This document shows positions 45,101-46,949 of a stretch of 64,000 nt of DNA, piece by piece. Source of the DNA: Actinomycetes bacterium (GTDB lineage Bacteria; Actinomycetota; Acidimicrobiia; Acidimicrobiales; Ilumatobacteraceae); the NCBI GenBank assembly GCA_027491335.1, contig JAIXWJ010000026.1, positions 29,176 through 93,175 on the forward strand, written 5' to 3'. The notes beneath the pieces were generated by a model that had not been told where the DNA came from, ran no database searches, and worked only from the letters and a program-made list of their open reading frames with translations. The position numbers and the translations under genes are program-made. How positions within the stretch are numbered: the stretch's first letter is position 1; each line of letters starts with the position of its first letter.

Positions 45101-46949
45101 CCGAGATCGATCGGGTGTCTTCGGATGTCGAAGCAACGGTCGACCACGACACGTCGTCCACGCTGAGTTCGATGTCGTATCCCGAAATCGCGAAGCCACC
45201 ATCGTTGACCGGCGTCTCCCACGCGAGGGCGATGGCTCCGGAACCGGAGCCACTGGCCACGACGTTCGCCGGAGCCGATGCCGATCCGCGCGGAGTCGCG
45301 GTCACCACATCGGTGGGATCACCCGCGCCCACGTCGGTGACGGCGCGCACTCTCACGTCGTACGCGACACCGTTGGTGATCGCCACGTTCGTGGACGTCG
45401 TCACCATCGACGAGGTGGATGAGGAGTAGGTGTTGGCGATCGCGGTCTGCCACTCACCACCGGGGGCTCGAACCTCGACGCGATATCCGATGATCCGAGA
45501 ACCACCATCGTTGGCCGGCGCGCCCCAGCTGACGAGCAGATACCCGTCGCCACCTCGAACCGTGGGCGAAGAACCGGACGGAGCTCGGTAACCCGTGGCC
45601 GACCAGTGAGCCGCGAGGCGATGCGCGCCCAGCGGGGATCCGAACACCGCGACGTGAGCCAGCCAGCCGCGATACGAATTCGCACCTTCCGACCCACCAA
45701 TCGTCAGGGATCCTCCGCCCAGAGCGATGGTTCCGGACTTCACCGCGCGACCATCGACCACGATCGTCACATCGTCACCATCGACGACCACGGCGACCTG
45801 ATGCCACGCGCCCTGAGACACGAGACCGACCGAAGTGGTCAGACGCTGAGCTCGACCGTTGGAAAAACCAACGAACTCGAGCGCTCCACGGTCGGCTTGA
45901 CGGAACTCGAAACCATTCGTGCGATCGCCCGCCGCGGCAATGATCGCGTTGTCGCCACCGTTCCCAGCGGGGTCGATCATGGCGGAAACCGAGAACCGCG
46001 AACCAACGGAGACACCGGTGGGCAATGCGGCACCGGTCGCGTAGGCCGATGAGGCACCCGCGATCGGGGATCCGAAGCCGAAGGACAATCCGCCCGACAA
46101 CGCCGTCGATCCAACGGTCGCTGACGCGACGCTCGATCCCGTTGCGTCTCCCATCGGCCAATAGGCCGACGGGGAATCCGACATGATGGCCGTGCCGACC
46201 GGGTCGCCCGATGTCGCGGGGCCGGGGACGCCCGGTCCCGTGGGCGACGACGCCGGGGCGGCCGGAATCCCTGAACTCGACGTCGAGGGTCCGGTGCCAG
46301 AACCGTTCATGGCCGCGACTTCGACGAACACCACGACGCCGTTGGTCAGGCCAGCGATGCGCGCCGAGAGACCCTCGATCGGGGTCAGCGTCGTCCAGTT
46401 CGAACCATCGAGGCTGTGACGGAGGCGGTACCTCGTCGCGGCGGCCAATCCCTCTTCGCCCGGGTCGGGCGCGACCCACGTGACATCGAGCGTTCCATTC
46501 CCGGGCCGCACCACGAGCGATGAGATCGCCCCGGGCAACGCGGTCGTGGATCCACTCGGACGAGTGTTGGATCCGCCGGCGGACGTCGAGGTGACGGTGG
46601 GCGTGATGTATTGCGACTCGCCATCGCTGTTCGCGTCGTCGTCATCTTTCGCGAGTGGACTGTTGGGCAACAGATCCTTCACTTCGTCGGTCTTCGTTTC
46701 GACGGTGGTTCCAGAGATCGCATCGACATCGGAAAGGGCAAGAACCGATGACGGGGCGAATGTGATCGTCGATGCGACCACGAACAGCACGATCGCCGAA
46801 CCAATGGTTCGACGCGTGCTCGCGAAGAGTGTGTTGATCCGGTTGTCGACGCCGTCGTGGAGCGTCGCGCGAGCCGACGTCCTTTCGACGGCTGATGCGT
46901 TTCGCATCAGTGCAGACAACCGCTGTCTGCTGTTGGTGTTGGTGTCCAC
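15111..46949 (-). CDS. Giant membrane-anchored fibronectin type III / LamG surface protein
   Basis: One uninterrupted frame of about 10,612 residues from GTG 46949. I chose that GTG because AAAGGG lies 6 nt upstream; GTG 46997 (+16 residues) and ATG 46907 are alternatives. A basic N-region is followed by a hydrophobic signal segment (TIGSAIVLFVVASTITFAP). Then come about 94 fibronectin-III-like modules by my hand count, each about 90-100 residues with the core LSWTAPxxxGG, GYRVExS, W, GLTNGxxYxFRVxAxN. LamG-like domains interrupt the array at residues of about 252-453, 827-1041 and 5583-5829. Near the C-terminus two FN3-like modules alternate with two Ig-like domains (LAPGRYVVRLIATD and LAPGSYRLIIEATD). 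An acidic Ser/Asp linker, one membrane helix at about 10,565-10,588 and a charged tail RRRDEDEDEEQDK end it. It should be a type I surface protein, probably a fibrous adhesin or spacer. No catalytic domain was seen. The function is unknown. Confidence 0.9.
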   Translation of the reverse strand: MDTNTNSRQRLSALMRNASAVERTSARATLHDGVDNRINTLFASTRRTIGSAIVLFVVASTITFAPSSVLALSDVDAISGTTVETKTDEVKDLLPNSPLAKDDDDANSDGESQYITPTVTSTSAGGSNTRPSGSTTALPGAISSLVVRPGNGTLDVTWVAPDPGEEGLAAATRYRLRHSLDGSNWTTLTPIEGLSARIAGLTNGVVVFVEVAAMNGSGTGPSTSSSGIPAAPASSPTGPGVPGPATSGDPVGTAIMSDSPSAYWPMGDATGSSVASATVGSTALSGGLSFGFGSPIAGASSAYATGAALPTGVSVGSRFSVSAMIDPAGNGGDNAIIAAAGDRTNGFEFRQADRGALEFVGFSNGRAQRLTTSVGLVSQGAWHQVAVVVDGDDVTIVVDGRAVKSGTIALGGGSLTIGGSEGANSYRGWLAHVAVFGSPLGAHRLAAHWSATGYRAPSGSSPTVRGGDGYLLVSWGAPANDGGSRIIGYRVEVRAPGGEWQTAIANTYSSSTSSMVTTSTNVAITNGVAYDVRVRAVTDVGAGDPTDVVTATPRGSASAPANVVASGSGSGAIALAWETPVNDGGFAISGYDIELSVDDVSWSTVASTSEDTRSISVSSLMGRPLGDTDHRIRVRARTTAGRGIASDAITVNPHRSETGRRATESSTSETSSAAEPTPEFIAESRTIQAVADDASQRRGILAVGGVPGRVGSLVATPTNGGATLGWVAPTDTGTSSISGYTVQSSVDGSTWTNVSASATSPFALSSLTAGTQYTYRVFASNSSGSGTPTTVMFTAGGNTNGNFASAPGSANAGAGAIPDSGSDNSTSYVASVNNDAPTGYWRLNENAGATSAVGVGSVASNGAATSVTFGASGPLGTSATFNGTSSRIVVPDNTAWNSPSVTAEAWIRPGTQSAAFSTVIARADTATARNWHLDITQAGQLFAFVAGTTVISASGLIQPNVWQHVAFTFDGAAIRIYWNGTLVGTTATVGLDIASVPAPITIGSRNTTASNFFTGSISHAAVYNTALSPARVQNHVQSAGIAANTIAAPNVVVNDSSATLFWSAPTFVNGTITGYEIQTAPRNSGGAAANTSVWTTVATTTATSATLSHVLTGLTANTGVSIRLRAMTSLGAGAWSIPTDAFIIGVPLAPSNLSASTTSSTELTLSWTAPTLTTNGSAVQTITGYRIEQSTDNGNSWSTISSNTGTTTTTYVIDGLTNGTNRTFRVAAVTANSLGAYAIVVAAPIVIASAPRNLVAVGSGDGNVQLSWSGPADTGGSPLLGYILDYCNTQGCTPSIIIDSLVPSSATSYTVTGMTNQQGGITFRLRPVTSAGTGDEARVVARTNPQVSAPTALSASVSTWESFGNQVLLSWGAPTLLFGQTVVGYQIEQSTDGGSNWVVINSLMSNGTQSYVQGLTAGVNYSFRVAARTSLGLGLYNNVSIVPQGLGSITGSIASAPRNLTATVDPATSSTTLTWQVPSYTGGVPLLGYRIRLAASTTDSTANTPTVIDDLVPAGTTSYRIAGLLPGTNFVVRVIPVTSVGDGDYGVVSFIAYELPSQPQTLTATPGDGSVDLSWTAPSWDGGYTVYGYRVEQSTDGVNWTVLTLDTAARSISARGNVNGTTYQFRVAAVTAVGFGPYASIVATPFTTPNAPTNPGVVNGNETVTLSWTQPASNGNPITQYRIDLCTTNLTVCTEFGRTIGAGNTSFVATGLTNFVNYGHGNPWYVFRVAAVNAAGLGPWSTWMYAMPGGASGSLQSLTATPYNQMVDLSWACCVYSGNFSQYYVGNIGAPVVFRVEQSIDNGASWQFVTDRPADYTSARIFGLRNGVAYQFRVTPMNIYGAGVPSVITATPSTKPIAPSNLAATFTADRVTLTWGTAVDDGGSPIVGYRIRFGTGANSNPTTVLADIVDPTQRTYTVTGLAAGTSYTFVVDSVNMEGASYRYSDHGAQISVTPTAAPSAVTSLTTNTSNTVTITNPDGTTGTGTYLSVTWGAPNAPGDAATIVYRVEISTDGGASWSTLSSATTSTEHRWAPTPSLAGTQVQFRVTPSNIAGAGVSTVVAATVPLQSIAGPPARPTSPTLLSATRGDASVTLTWAPPLATGGLPVTNYRVEYSTAAASGYIVSSNNATSPFTVSGLTNNTNYFFRVTAFSVVGAGTASVIGTTPNGSASAPGSLTYTAVANAQSTLAWSAPTTSMSGATIPTINGYRVEQSTDDGATWTLLSASTGGAVTTMTVTAPTSGVTIRYRVAAITAGGRGEWAHVSATGTTNPAGVQRLRATVSGSTVALSWDAPSAGGVTGYRVERCAYSASTCGAYSVLVANQSATTLNYTDGTAVYATVYGYRVTALSATNLASIIPVHVSDVPAVPASLTASASSESATITWTAPSQSPAPAILGYRVEVCSSACGSAGAVFTVLRDSATTLTETIGGLTNGVSYTFRVAARNLMGVGSYVTTTVTPRGAPAMPGNLQAVAGNGQVRLTWGAPTTTGGSAILGYKVEYGTNSSFASLNVASSLTDPNTPSFDVTGLANGTSYWFRVSAVTGVGTSGGAITSAIPVAVASAPTSLTVSSNPAISNALFINWGTPTTTGGFTIAGYRVEVSTDGVNWHVAQANTGLTTQWNARGLVNGQSYQFRVSAITAAGFGAPAIVTGVPQFEPTAPLGTSVVAGDRRLTVSWMTPINNGGSAITGYRVELCTESSAHVCNTDSNFVTVASNTGLVNSHVITGLTNGTLYAVRVSSVNDIGVGSYTYTSLRYVLGRPFSTPIAPNQMYTTTGSRFIDLYWSGATANGYPILGYKVEMTADNGITWSTVSANTFSTANSLRINGLTNGIQYGFRVSATSFAGVGAPSVVFYGTPRQITSGGVPNLRATVGDAQVALNWSSPSDTAGVPIVGYRITYVSGGTTVVVTENTLSLTTSYTVFGLTNGTSYTFNVFPITSNGYSNAGSVVARPQVMSQAPREFKAQSRDRQVYLQWTAPAFTGANADQRLFYRLEFSEDGSTWTRLAQVAPAATNYLVTGLTNGANYRFRISLVTTVGQGATTMTASTPYGPPTAVRNLSAISSDRSVTLTWDAPSDLGGGQLIGYRVLTYCSAGTDSGVAVSCAPFTNGVYHLLASNLSPDRRSYTVDGLRNGNNYVFLVQPMTGTTESLVSWVACDNYLRDGQGTPLSTSTNRCAPYARVFWVAPSGVPSAPKALTVTSAVSSSTTKASVNATLSWSAPDWTGGDYINGYRIEQSTNGSTWTTITRNTGWRTLTSYTVNGLSPGTRYWFRVAAIGHLGSVGDYVVTSTSTMAVADAPSNLVLTRVGNSSSMQASWAAPSFTGGSPIVGYRIERFLGTSWFVVTPNTGNTNTNFVIDGYDAGSSLTIRVSAVTAAGVGDSSTVVAQVGGTNLGGVRFTTAVGSGFIDLSWAVSATYAASSYRLEYRVVGSSTWTVVTADMGSATAFRIGGLTNGVNYEVRLTPIHVVGGIASFGTPSSVFATPVGVASAPISLSATTGNASTVLSWSAPNDAAGGSVIGYRIEQSTTSATTGFTVLTPNTGSTSTTFNVSGLSNGVQHWFRVAAITDLAQGVAGNTAVTSVTPVLPGRAVAWLSAAPGNTTATLTWDRPQFDDESTDYVGYRIERSTDGVAFTTIAANIGKVFTYTATGLTNGTSYWFRVVTLGQLADGGSSTISVVPARYSGRLPSLTASINDRQVTLNWTRPTDTGGWPLLGYMISRCWSGGVYCDPTNSNFWTFYTSYAYRAANDSLSTIAFVGPDVTSFTFNVDSAEAYRVIPVTALGIWSGAAGGPTTWFPNASSIQATWWGAPSTVNALKATVNSPGGLGAATTMLYFDWTTPTNLGNGVISGYDVEQSLDGGVSWTVLGRTRQTYQFVSGIPSGVSVMLRVRAANEYGVGPWSFVTSSWAATPTTPRTPSVTTSGTRVTFAWDTPEMTSGLGVLGYEVQVNFTGSWVPFTGTGVGFTATSLQWSAPANTYYPNLQWRVRALTTAPSSNGSLTSEWAYASAPLLGTSSAVTSPRAVAGNTTVALDWAAPADLGGGTITSYRIEQNVFGSLWFPVATTTARSLDVRGLVNGTTYRFRITPTTTQGDGQSSIVSAMPFGPASAPSLVRSVTGDGFMTVSWNAPSSNGGLPVAGYQLDLCSFASCTWTTYVRNTGSPSTNTYTFSGLTNGTQYQARVSAVTGACDETLADTSATSCSINGAMVLGTPATVPSAPQSLTASVATTPTFGVPTASGQVTLNWAAPTSNGGQTIYGYMLEQSDNGGTSWTTVSPNLGSSSVGVPLLTTVITGLTPGTVYTYRVTPLTSEGAGASSTTSIVAPSWPTTSTVPNMVSGATVSTTASSIVVSWRTPTAPLPTGYRVEIATVGGTFVAAWGTWAGQSTSSSMSTSATTVGAGVTSVTITGTAGNTSALTVGTSYYVRITPSNVAGAASPTVVNATPMSVPTAVRPTSAVASDGRVTLTWAAPVSNGGFSVLSYRMEYSVDGTNWTTLTLDASGTSYVVRGLTNGTTYTFRMAALTSAGIGEWGTFSPATPATVSLSPLSVAVTGGDKRATISWSAPASNGGSAITGYKVFRNGTLLTTVTASTFSFIDTNGVTGLTNGTSYFWEVRAVNAVGDSTSSPVFATPFTQVGAPTNVLAVRGNRQASLSWTAPTNASGFTITGYQIERSVNGTSWTIDSYTSTTSATITNLTNGVLYYFRVTAYVNGGPAASPGGLGVVSAAASTTPMTAATAPTALSAVRGNGSVALSWQSPQDPGGAPVTAYQISQCVYNASTTWCNNTAQFSTIVPSTNSTGTTYTVGGLANGTTYFYTVAAITPFGVGTATNVNAINATPGSTPTAPTLLDAVPGDGRASVTWSAPSDNGGYALTGYRVERSSDRGATWSMLVNSVNTTSWVDTSLVNGVNYTYRVSAQNALGYGVVSTTDVVPFGAALAPVGLSATAGSTQATLTWSAPASNGGSAVVGYRVEQSTNNTTWSTIAANTGIVTSYNATGLLNGTAYYFRVTAITANSVNNAAVTTALPISTASAPASLGATVDANGGVVLTWLAPVNNGGSVITNYVVQRSTDGATWVDVARPSGLTVNVSGLVLGTNYSFRVAAATSAGVGAFATTTATPVTAPGAPRGLVATIDNTGTATLSWTAPSNDGGSPIIGYTIERCNSGQTACTSTTAVTTTCPSATAHCLLYSVYSGGLSVTVSPSAGVSTSTFAVTAITAVNSTTALVDARPVSGSLVTVSVPQAAVASTASAPTNFSATPGNASVVLRWAIPSSLGSPAPASYTYTLQRTSDGTNWTTLSSTIASTTLTFTDSTPINGTTYTYRVAANTNTAGVGAYATTLARPFTVSGAVATISATAGDASVTVNWTAPSNNGGTSISSYIVDFCTTSAAACTAVATTGFTTVSSTVPSTSTSLVVTGLTNGTVHYFRVRAVTLAGAGTGSIATSTPGGAPGAPVNMSATSANTGSVTLGWTAPTSNGGSAITGYRVELCNSNCSSGGTYSLLGTTTSTTPFVTGAITGFTCTTITSCVVASGTAGVVNGTLTSFRVSAINANGNGSGAVAIAVPYTLPGSPSGNAVAVTANPSNADNYGAAVTADAPVLWYRFNNAAGSTPTDATGTARSLAVGSTGVVFGGASPFGGTSGSATFSGSAASAAAYPTVAPTTPANLAGALTTLSTADLRIASSLSLEAWIRPQAGAPNRWQTIIARGNAGSTSRNYGMYLNGTQLSFAMHSSGGSQFVMTQPNVIVGGAWSHVVAVFDQTTGGARLFVNGVLQNSVFVTQSGSPLVTAVGELMIGNNYTSDGSFFNGSMSEVAVYNKALSASQVASHYAASGITTRGLTAPSVAVNGRNLTLSWTAPADTGGYPITGYKIEYVLPSSTIAVSTGAAWTTLIADTGSTETSFNLNSILASALGQGYSFRVTALTAMGEGAPSLSAGPYGTAAAPTSPTALTVTGGTERVSLGWGAPVSSGGLTVTGYRLERSADNGTTWSTLGTTTSSSPFVAAPIAGLSCTSSTACVDASSVMTPGASFVYRVTAITPAGTSEPSTASGGPANTVTSLMAVVGNAQVGLTWDQMPMTAGQTVAGYLVDRCTGTCTVSSGTYTTLTAVAGAPAGTTTAMSAPFYTATGLTNGVTYTFRVRAVYGGSNTTGPAVIVAATPVASAQVAVQLLNSTASTTSVSLNWLAPVPTSGNAVVGYRVEYCSVDCGLSSAVFTSATAASGAPAGATTTLLTHVVSGLSTGTTYAFRVTPVLSVSSTGIPSPAVIFDTPTQTVGAPTALAAAGRLNSVNLTWTPPATTGGYPVLGYRVEYRLGASGDFVTAASNTFSSTPSFAVLGLTAGQLHGFRITALTAAGPGATSDVVTGTPYGAASAPSNLVAAASSGRAQLTWTAPVSTGGNPITGYRIEQSVDGGTTWTDAVANTGTTATAHTLTGLDNGVTVLFRVSAVTSAGSGATSNIATAIPSSPAASPVALAGLAANAQAVLTWLPPADSGGLPVIGYMIERSIDSNNWSVATANTGSAVPASVQSGLVNGTTYYFRVSAITAGGTGAATLPVAVTPFTTPSAPTALLPTPGDGQVALGWNAPASDGGATITDYKVDQSFDGGITWSTAFASTSGARQATVTGLTNGAPILFRVFAVNAAGVGTPTAAISTSAYTLPEAPSALTAVGANASALLSWVAPLNTNGSPVSGYRVERSIDGGLTWTTAIANTGNSGTNVVVNNVTNGVSYSFRVSAINAAGAGSTSNTAAATPLTTPSAPTRLTAISGDAVVALTWETPVNDGGSAIASYTIERSSNGGVTWTSIASGVTTTSFGDSALINGTTYLYRVSAVNDAGTGSSSAGVAAVPAAKASAPTSLVATSGSSAVILTWTAPSSTGGTPVTGYMVEVSEDGGDTWTTAIVDTQTSSTYASVNGLAPGQPYTLRVSAINSAGVGAVSSTTTGTPIVTSTVVLSGVAGNGSANLSWTAPTDVTQTGYVVERSTDGTTWTSAMSNPSANSTSGTATGLTNGVLYVFRVQVLTSAGSASTYSNYLSVLPQGSPSTPTALSGTAGDAKVTLRWTAPSSNGGAAISGYKVEYSSDGTNWTVATASTGNQATAYTVTGLTNATLYSFRVSAVNVVGSSSASDVTTSTPFTTPASPASLLAAAGTSQVVLTWTAPTFNGGNTITSYTVQQSSDGGFTWTTLSSSVTALTYTATDLTNGSTYAFRVAATNAAGMGVFIQPATATPYVAPEAPTEVTATAGDTSVSLSWTAPANVPSTSIIGYRIERAPATGSVWSVVASNTASSLTSYTVTGLVNGTEYRFRVSALISAGAGAASGAVNATPFGVPSSPSGLTAVAGDSQITLTWAAPTSDGGRAVTAYVIEKSIDGGATFAVDSIVSASSLTTTVGGLNNGTAYVFRVLATNLAGNSGPSTTAASIPFTAPSAPINLQATSGTNEVTLAWSAPNSTGGANLIGYRIERSSNGGTSWTTVVANTGTTATAFTVGNLTAGALQTFRVAAVTTGGFGAYSANVGATAAGLAIAPTGLTATAGNTQVALAWTAPAATGGSSISAYVVERSADGGATWSIVSSSVASTSFTVTGLTNAVSYSFRVSAVNASGAGIASLPATAVPFGVPGQPTALQSIASNGQVVLLWAAPVSDGGSSITGYRIESSTNNGTSWTDVATDTGSASTVFVVSGLANGIAHTFRVSARNTSGPGVASATSSATPAGTPTAPRSFTATGGASQVQLSWIAPSSNGGNAVSGYRVESSADGGTTWTTVAGNTASTATTYTATGLVDGQSYAFRVYALNTVGAGSASAIVSAVPTTVAGQPTGLVVTPSNASVVLSWIAPTGALQPSGYTVERSVDGISWTPAISNTGSSATTANIAGLVNGTLYYFRVAAVNGSGTGLVSESASGTPYAGPSAPRNLVATAGSTTASLTWTAPSSNGGNAVTGYRIEKSTDGGATWTIVVADTAVTATTFNASGLANGVSVSFRVSALNASGVGATSSVTTVVPFAGPTAPATVTAVAGDGAVNLSWSAAGDNGSPVIGYSIESTTDGSTWTSVVTTSNPLTTHTVTGLVNGTAYTFRVAGVNAAGLGGATSSASVTPSRAPNAPTSLTATAANGGANLEWTAPNSSGGASITGYRIEQSADNGTTWSVIVADSASTSTTRNVVGLTNGSSYLFRVRAINPNGIGASSAPASVIPAGLPGAPTALNANAGDGSVVLTFTAPTNDGGNSIVGYRVEISTDGINFVVAVTNSNSAVPAVAVNGLTNGTTYTFRASAINTIGVGSPSTTIQSTPATVPQSPIVTSVVGGNAQVTINWNAPSSNGGSPVIGYSIDRSIDGINWVPAATGIASSATSTTITGLVNGTMYLFRMSASNGVGASVLGAPVAGLPAGVPAVPRALIAVGSDSAVALVWDAPMSNGGAPILSYTVEQLTGSTWAPIATGVTSPSHNVSGLTNGVSYQFRVSAVNVVGASVATGSVSVSPATVPSAATGVTLLPGDSQVSVSWTAPSSTGGRTIAQYRIEQSNGGATWSTAMTVSGTTTSAVITGVSNGVPVSVRVVAINAVGESTPSAPATTTPVNVPTDPTLVAAAAGDSAVALEWSAPTGDGGAPIIGYRVESNDGSGWMTLTSSTGNPGLRYIVTGLTNGTSYQFRVSAVNVAGASIASNTMSATPFTIAGAPGTVSVSAGNARLDLAWSAPSITGGRSITGYRIFTSADGATWTTLVANTNSVSRTYSYVGLVNGSRRYVKVAALTGAGQGVMSDVVSGVPFDDPSAPSAVNLTPGSGELLVDWTAPASSGGLPVMGYRIETSNDGLVWSTRIADTGSAVTRALISGVVGGATTYVRVSAITSASVGSASAPTSAVALAAAPNAITAISGDASATLSWTDPVVVGTTGYRIERSVNGSAYSTLVDVAASPLSYTDTGLVNGSTYLYRVSVLTGASVGSSSSQAMAIPLGTPSAPQNVVAVAGDRNVALSWSAPSDAGGRTITGYRVESSTDATTWTTVVADSGAPVLSASVSGLTNGTAYSFRVTALSRSFAGVASANASATPATTSGAATSLSAIAGDASAVLSWIAPASNGGSVITGYRIEQSANGTTWTTLVSDTGSTATTTTVTSLNNGQTYLLRVVPLSAVGTGAASTGVAVTPRGGAAAPTAPTVVTGSRSAVLSWTAPVSDGGSSITGYRILVSSNGGSSFTTLVANTGSSATSHSIAGLVNGTPLLVKVAAITSFGVGAESVASESFTPAAPSTAPQSLSVLGGNASATVSWSAPASTNGASVVGYTVETSVDGGSTWIVVSTSATSPHTLSSLTNGVTHLVRVTAQNAAGTSAPSSAAVVTPAGVPGTPVGLTILSGNGLLSMTWSAPGNSGGLPVTSYIVQTSSDGNVWTTASSGSPASSAVLTGLANGVPVHVRVAAVNAAGSGAYTTSVIATPSVGALAGLPTNLVATPGNGQVALSWNAPVVSGGTPVTGYVVSQSFDGTNWSIITSGTGTAVTSYLATGLTNGVPVSFRVSANNGAGTGPESAPASATPRTVATTPLDLSVTPGNGQASLAWSAPASNGGATVTAYIVESSTDGGTTWTVETTTTSLTHVVTGLVNGTSYAFHVSAVNAAGTGVATRSVMATPFSTSGAVGGLNAVAGDGQAVVTWSAPTNNGGSAVSGYGVAVSNDGGQTFGTERTVTGTNAVVTGLVNGTQSIVRVVPITAGGRGTASTVNVTPRALPGSPVTLSAIASNGQVALSWTAPIDNGGSAIISYAIERAPVNGGAWVRIDTTPSLSYTSGGLVNGTAYSFRIVATNAAGDGAASATVNATPATTPSAPQNVTTVISDSSITVSWLAPVSSGGSVVTSYVVETTTDGSTWIAGVTTTTTVATVSGLVNGTSYGVRVRAINIVGTGTASTTATATPSGTPSAPTALTPVAGNRQISLSWTAPSSNGGAGIVDYVVESSANGGVAWRSVGTVTAPSTATVITGLTNGVAYVFRVTARNVAGTGAASTWVTAAPVAPPRAPLSVAATTVEATPTSSTATAAVAWVPPTDDGGAAVAGYRIQTSTDGGLTWGSTVQLGPDPIATDPFEGLSIQESDSERSARGTVAEQRLNRMAVVTNDDGLVGSTLLTFDGLTFGVTYRFRVQAYTVIGDSEWQSTSLTPERPVFPPTNPAAVIDSRFVPVVAGLQILWSPASSGATATAYVVERQRPNGTWEIVSVTTGTSVVDSNATLGNTYTYRITPYNGLLAGESVLVTNARVPANPNPTISVRLGASGEPTTTRFTVGAKDLSPRSRARIVLETSDGTVLSTLSNPSVPSNGRLASTIRIPRDLAPGRYVVRLIATDVYGQTVETTSSFDVTATWNPIDAVSPTPPGAIPPPTFGRGVDGGLDIRWERPSSGPTPTSFVIERQRPDGTWEVISIAVESPFSDMSAILGETYNYRITPYNSATPGEATVIENVRIPADPRLASDLLFDGRGQPKKVNFAWTGRDLRPGSEATVRVESSDGSTIIELGRVVIGPDGSLDAKAILPRDLAPGSYRLIIEATDAYGDDTDVRYEFDISEDWAPSDAPDPNDGDGSENSGDSSDGDGGMSTMWRIFIYVGVIALLFGAIAVAGWWFIIARRRDEDEDEEQDKIESDTRP
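29462..30200 (-). other. LamG-like domain 3 of the giant protein
   Basis: Concanavalin A/laminin-G-like jelly roll. Key marks are DAPVLWYRFNN at the start, LSLEAWIRP, GAWSHVVAVFD, LFVNGVLQN, MIGNNY, and the closing GSMSEVAVYNKALS. It sits near the middle of the FN3 array. Such domains usually bind carbohydrates or matrix glycoproteins. Confidence 0.85.
43825..44470 (-). other. LamG-like domain 2 of the giant protein
   Basis: Same fold marks as domain 3: APTGYWRLNEN, VTAEAWIRP, NVWQHVAFTFDG, IYWNGTLVG, ITIGSRNT and SISHAAVYNTALS. It lies between FN3-like modules 4 and 5. Confidence 0.85.
45590..46195 (-). other. LamG-like domain 1 of the giant protein
   Basis: More diverged LamG-like domain: SPSAYWPMGDATG, SVSAMIDP in place of the usual EAWIRP, GAWHQVAVVVDG, IVVDGRAV, LTIGGS and WLAHVAVFGSPLG. 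It follows the first FN3-like module close to the mature N-terminus, the position expected to be furthest from the cell. Confidence 0.75.
46892..46910. other. 8-bp inverted repeat in the giant gene's first codons
   Basis: CTGATGCG-TTT-CGCATCAG, perfect arms with a 3-nt loop, 40-58 nt into the coding region. In the mRNA it could fold beside the ribosome-binding region. It may be chance. Confidence 0.3.

Larger units (their letters stand above)
15700..46660 (-). repeat. Array of ~94 fibronectin-III-like modules
   Basis: Tandem protein repeats with a period of roughly 270-300 nt. Modules toward the C-terminus (about 15.7-29 kb) are uniform in length and sequence. Those toward the N-terminus (about 31-46 kb) vary more, with insertions and cysteine pairs. 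Similarity is strong at the protein level but neighbouring modules differ at many bases, so this is not a recent exact amplification. Confidence 0.85.
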
